Below, one piece after another: positions 51,170-53,290 of a DNA stretch of 53,290 nucleotides. The first letter of the stretch is position 1, and each line of letters opens with the position of its first letter. The notes beneath the pieces are model-generated. The model was not told the DNA's origin and searched no databases. It worked only from the letters and a program-made list of their open reading frames with translations. The translations under genes were made by a program, and so were the position numbers. This DNA comes from Prorocentrum cordatum (Eukaryota > Sar > Dinophyceae > Prorocentrales > Prorocentraceae), in contig CAUYUJ010019871.1 in the NCBI GenBank assembly GCA_963575745.1, positions 365,408-418,697 of the forward strand, read 5' to 3'.

Positions 51170-51640
51170 GGGAGCTCTCGGGAGGCGGTTTGGAGGCCGC
51201 TGGGAGCTGGTTTGGGGCCTCTTGGGGCCGCTTGTGGGCCTCTTCGGCGCTCTGGGGAGCCATCTTGGGGCTCTCTTGGGCTGCCTCGGGGCGCTCTTGG
51301 GCTGTCTTGGGGCCTCCTTGGCCCGTCTTGGAGCCGTCTTGGGCGCTCTTGGGCGGTCTTGGAGCGGTCTTGGTGGCCTTTTCGGCTGTCTTGGAGCGTT
51401 GGAAGCTCGAACAAGCTTTCAAACAAACAAATGAAAATCGACGATTGTGCCCTCTTCGGGCGCTCCTGGAACGCCTTTCGAAGCTCGCTTGGGGCCTCTG
51501 GAGAACCGTCGAAGTCTGTCCTGGGCTACTTGGGAGCGTCTTGGGCCGTCCCTTCGCGTTCTGGGGGCTCCTTAAGGGCGTCTTGGGCTGTCCTGGGGCG
51601 TTTGGGGGCCTCCCTGGGAGGACCTGGGGCGCGGTACCAG
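51170..51640 (+). repeat. ~10.5-bp phased GGG/CTT repeat (21-bp double unit)
   Basis: From 51267 to 51372 the first G after each TT or TC falls at spacings of 11, 10, 11, 10, 11, 10, 11, 10, 10 and 11 bp, 105 bp over ten intervals. Words are CTTGGGCTGTC, CTTGGGGCGC and similar. A plus frame (51135-51434) reads as glycine-leucine heptads (LGALLGCLGALLGC), because 21 bp is seven codons. Spacing is looser after 51450. Confidence 0.85.
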
Positions 51641-51748
51641 GAGTTGACCCCAGATGTCGCGGAGGTGGTGGACGCCGACAGGGGGGGGCGTATTTGTTTA
51701 TATCATCTTAAGGCTAAGTAAGACGAATTATATATACATACAGACATA

Positions 51749-52295
51749 TAGCCTGACGAAGAACCCAATCACAGGAAGCTGCGAGGAGATTCGTGAGTCG
51801 GTGAGACGAAGGAGGGGGGCCAGAACAATGATTGCGGTAAAGCTCCCTATGGGGCCACGAAACGTGTGAAGGGTGTGCCAAAATAGGCGTCGGGCGCATG
51901 CGAACCCTGCCATTGGAGCCTTCGGTAGAGCTCCCTATGGGGCCACGAAACGTGTGATGTGTGCAGAAATGACGTATGGCGCATGCGAACACTGCCACTG
52001 GGACCTTCGGTGGAGTTCCCTATGGGGCCACGAAGCGTGTGAGGAGCGAACCGAAATTCAAAATGGAAGGTGGATCCGCATGCGGCCGCTGCTGGGGCCT
52101 TCGGTGGAGCTCCCTATGGGGCCACGAAGCGTGCGAGGGGTGTGCCGAAGTGGACACGCGTGGTGTGCCGAAACAGGCATGCGCGGAGGGCAAAGGCAGG
52201 GATGGGAGGACGGAGGAGCGGGAGGAGGAGAGGCGGCGAGGAAAGCGGGGCGGTCTCTCCTCAAGACGAGGACCCAACATCACAGGGTGGTTGGC
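51749..52295 (+). mobile_element. R89 composite f: leader, four units, hairpin tail
   Basis: The leader TAGCCTGACGAAGAACCC keeps GAAGGAGGGGGGCCAG. Four units follow, the last ending near 52145 with GTGCCGAAGTGGACACGCG. The tail has GCGGAGGGCAAAGGCAGGGA, a short AGG tract, GCGGGGCGGTCTCTCCTC and CCCAACATCACAGGGTGGTTGG. The TATATACATACAGACATATA stretch precedes it. Confidence 0.87.
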
Positions 52296-52660
52296 AACGC
52301 ATCGTCCGGCGCCAGGGGGGGGGGGGAAGGCGCGAGGGGCGGGGGGTGGGGGGAGAGAGCAGGATCTGAGATCCAGGGAGGGCCGGGGGGAGAGAGAGGA
52401 GGGGCAGAGAGGAGGAGGAGGAGGAGGAAGCATCGAGGTCCGTGCAGCCCCGAACCTCGAGCCTGCCCCCCCCACGTGGGCCCCACTGCCCCCCCCCCCC
52501 CCCGCGAGCTCGGCGCGGCGGGGCGCGGCCGTCCGGCGCGCGGGCGCGCCCGCCCGCCTGGTGGGCGCCGCCGCCCACCGTGTGCGAGCGCGCGGCGGCG
52601 CCGCCGTGGTAGGAGGGGCCTCTCGCCGCGGGGGGGGGGGGCGGCGGGGTTAGGGAGCCC
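52296..52660. other. GC-rich stretch with long G and C runs
   Basis: Runs of 11-14 identical G or C occur near 52315, 52490 and 52630, with a short AGG array at 52410-52428. GCGGCGCGGCG-type sequence dominates. No gene recognised. Confidence 0.6.
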
Positions 52661-53290
52661 ACAAAGGACGTACGCGCCCAGCTATGTACATGAACACGGC
52701 CCCTTGAAACGCGAGGCTGGCCGCGCGATACGAACATTCGCGCCATGCGAACTCTCGAAACCAGCGTGGGTTCATGTACGTGTACGTCCTTCTTTCGCTC
52801 CTGAGGGGTGGATGGGAGGCCCCAGAACCGAGTCCACGAGTCCGATCGAATCTCGAATCGGAGGAGCCGAGATCGAAATCGAATAGCATCGAGGTCGAAG
52901 CGGATCGATGGGTCGAATCGACGAGGCGGAGCGGCGGAAGTCGGGAGGCGAGTGTGTGCCTCCGATGAGAAGTCGGAGTCCCAATCGGAGCCCAAAATCA
53001 AATCGAATCGAAATCGGAAGCAATCGAGATCGAATCGAATCGGATCGGAGGAATCGAAAAGAGCCCTGGGGGGGGGGGAACGGCGGGATGGAGGGGGAGG
53101 CGGGAGGGGGACGGGGGCAAGCTGCAGGTCCCTCCCTTAAACATGGTGTAGATCTCATCTCGATTCGCACCTTCGGATGTCGAGCAGGGCAATGATCCCA
53201 AGAGGGTGCGCGAGCGGGATGGACAGGAGACCCCAGAATCGAATCGATGAGTCGGATCGGCGATCGAAATGGATCGGATCGGCGGAAATC
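52661..53290. repeat. AATCG/GATCG-rich degenerate field at window end
   Basis: From about 52835 the words GAATCG, GATCG and TCGAATCG recur densely on both strands, with GGAGTC and CCAGAATCGA repeated at 52823 and 53233 (GGAGGCCCCAGAACCGAGTC versus GGAGACCCCAGAATCGAATC). This suggests a diverged direct repeat of about 410 bp that continues past the window. Confidence 0.6.

Noticed and set aside
51135-51434. Glycine-leucine heptad protein
   Set aside because: The heptads follow from a 21-bp DNA repeat, and sister tracts drift by single bases, breaking frame. Kept only as an alternative explanation.

Overview
This window looks like intergenic, repeat-dominated DNA from a eukaryotic nuclear genome. 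It is GC-rich, with no bacterial gene structure, no recognisable conserved protein, no RNA gene and no CRISPR array. A run of exactly 100 N inside a trinucleotide array shows it is a scaffold rather than a gap-free read. The density of trinucleotide arrays (CCT/AGG, CAT, CAA, GAC/TCG, CTA, TGG) together with many short transposon relics suggests a large protist or algal genome. A dinoflagellate or another high-GC alga would fit, but this is inference and no marker sequence proves it.

Two kinds of sequence fill the window. The first is simple repeats up to about 1.45 kb long. The longest are the CAT field at 2.7-4.2 kb, flanked by CCT arrays, and about 600 bp of AGG at 48.7-49.3 kb. These arrays create nearly all the long open reading frames (poly-Pro, poly-Ser, poly-Glu, poly-Arg, poly-Met and so on), which I treat as artefacts. 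The second is a set of dispersed interspersed families found here by comparing the window with itself. They carry local labels: A (about 125 bp, terminal inverted repeat ending CATCGCTCGGACGT), B (8-bp target duplications), C, D, F, I, J, K, L, M and Q (inverted-repeat or foldback elements), G and H (short dispersed repeats), E (composite with an internal ~80-bp tandem array, bordered by CCT arrays), R89 (composite with an 89-bp tandem array, a conserved leader and a hairpin tail), P (about 720-bp tandem duplication), N (about 110-bp degenerate tandem) and a 115-bp minisatellite.

Layout: 0-2.4 kb purine-rich DNA with A and C copies; 2.4-4.4 kb CCT-CAT-CCT; 4.4-5.1 kb E1; 5.2-5.9 kb repeat-free open frames; 6-9.8 kb P duplications separated by CAA and CAT arrays; 9.9-13.2 kb A, L, D, CCT, the 115-bp minisatellite and CT arrays; 13.2-14.1 kb unique, less GC-rich DNA; 14.4-15 kb GAC arrays; 15.2-15.6 kb a possible coding remnant; 16-18.5 kb AGG, TCG, CCT and CTA arrays with the gap; 18.7-19.9 kb a complete B transposon carrying R89; 20.2-22.1 kb J, F, G, A, H, I; 22.7-23.5 kb AGG and TGG; 24.1-24.5 kb B and G; 25.7-27.5 kb the largest repeat-poor stretch; 27.5-31.7 kb A, H, D, A, A, N; 32-35.7 kb E2, A, L, M, Q, I; 36.6-37 kb C interrupted by B; 38-42.8 kb Q, J, E3, E4, K, R89, M; 43-46.8 kb R89, GAC, C, F, K, R89, G; 47-52.3 kb degenerate ~10.5-bp repeats, AGG, R89, R89.

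No gene network can be described. The clearest biological content is the transposon ecology: intact target duplications, nested insertions, mobile elements that carry tandem arrays, and an unexpected uniformity of orientation, with every asymmetric family except one always on the same strand.
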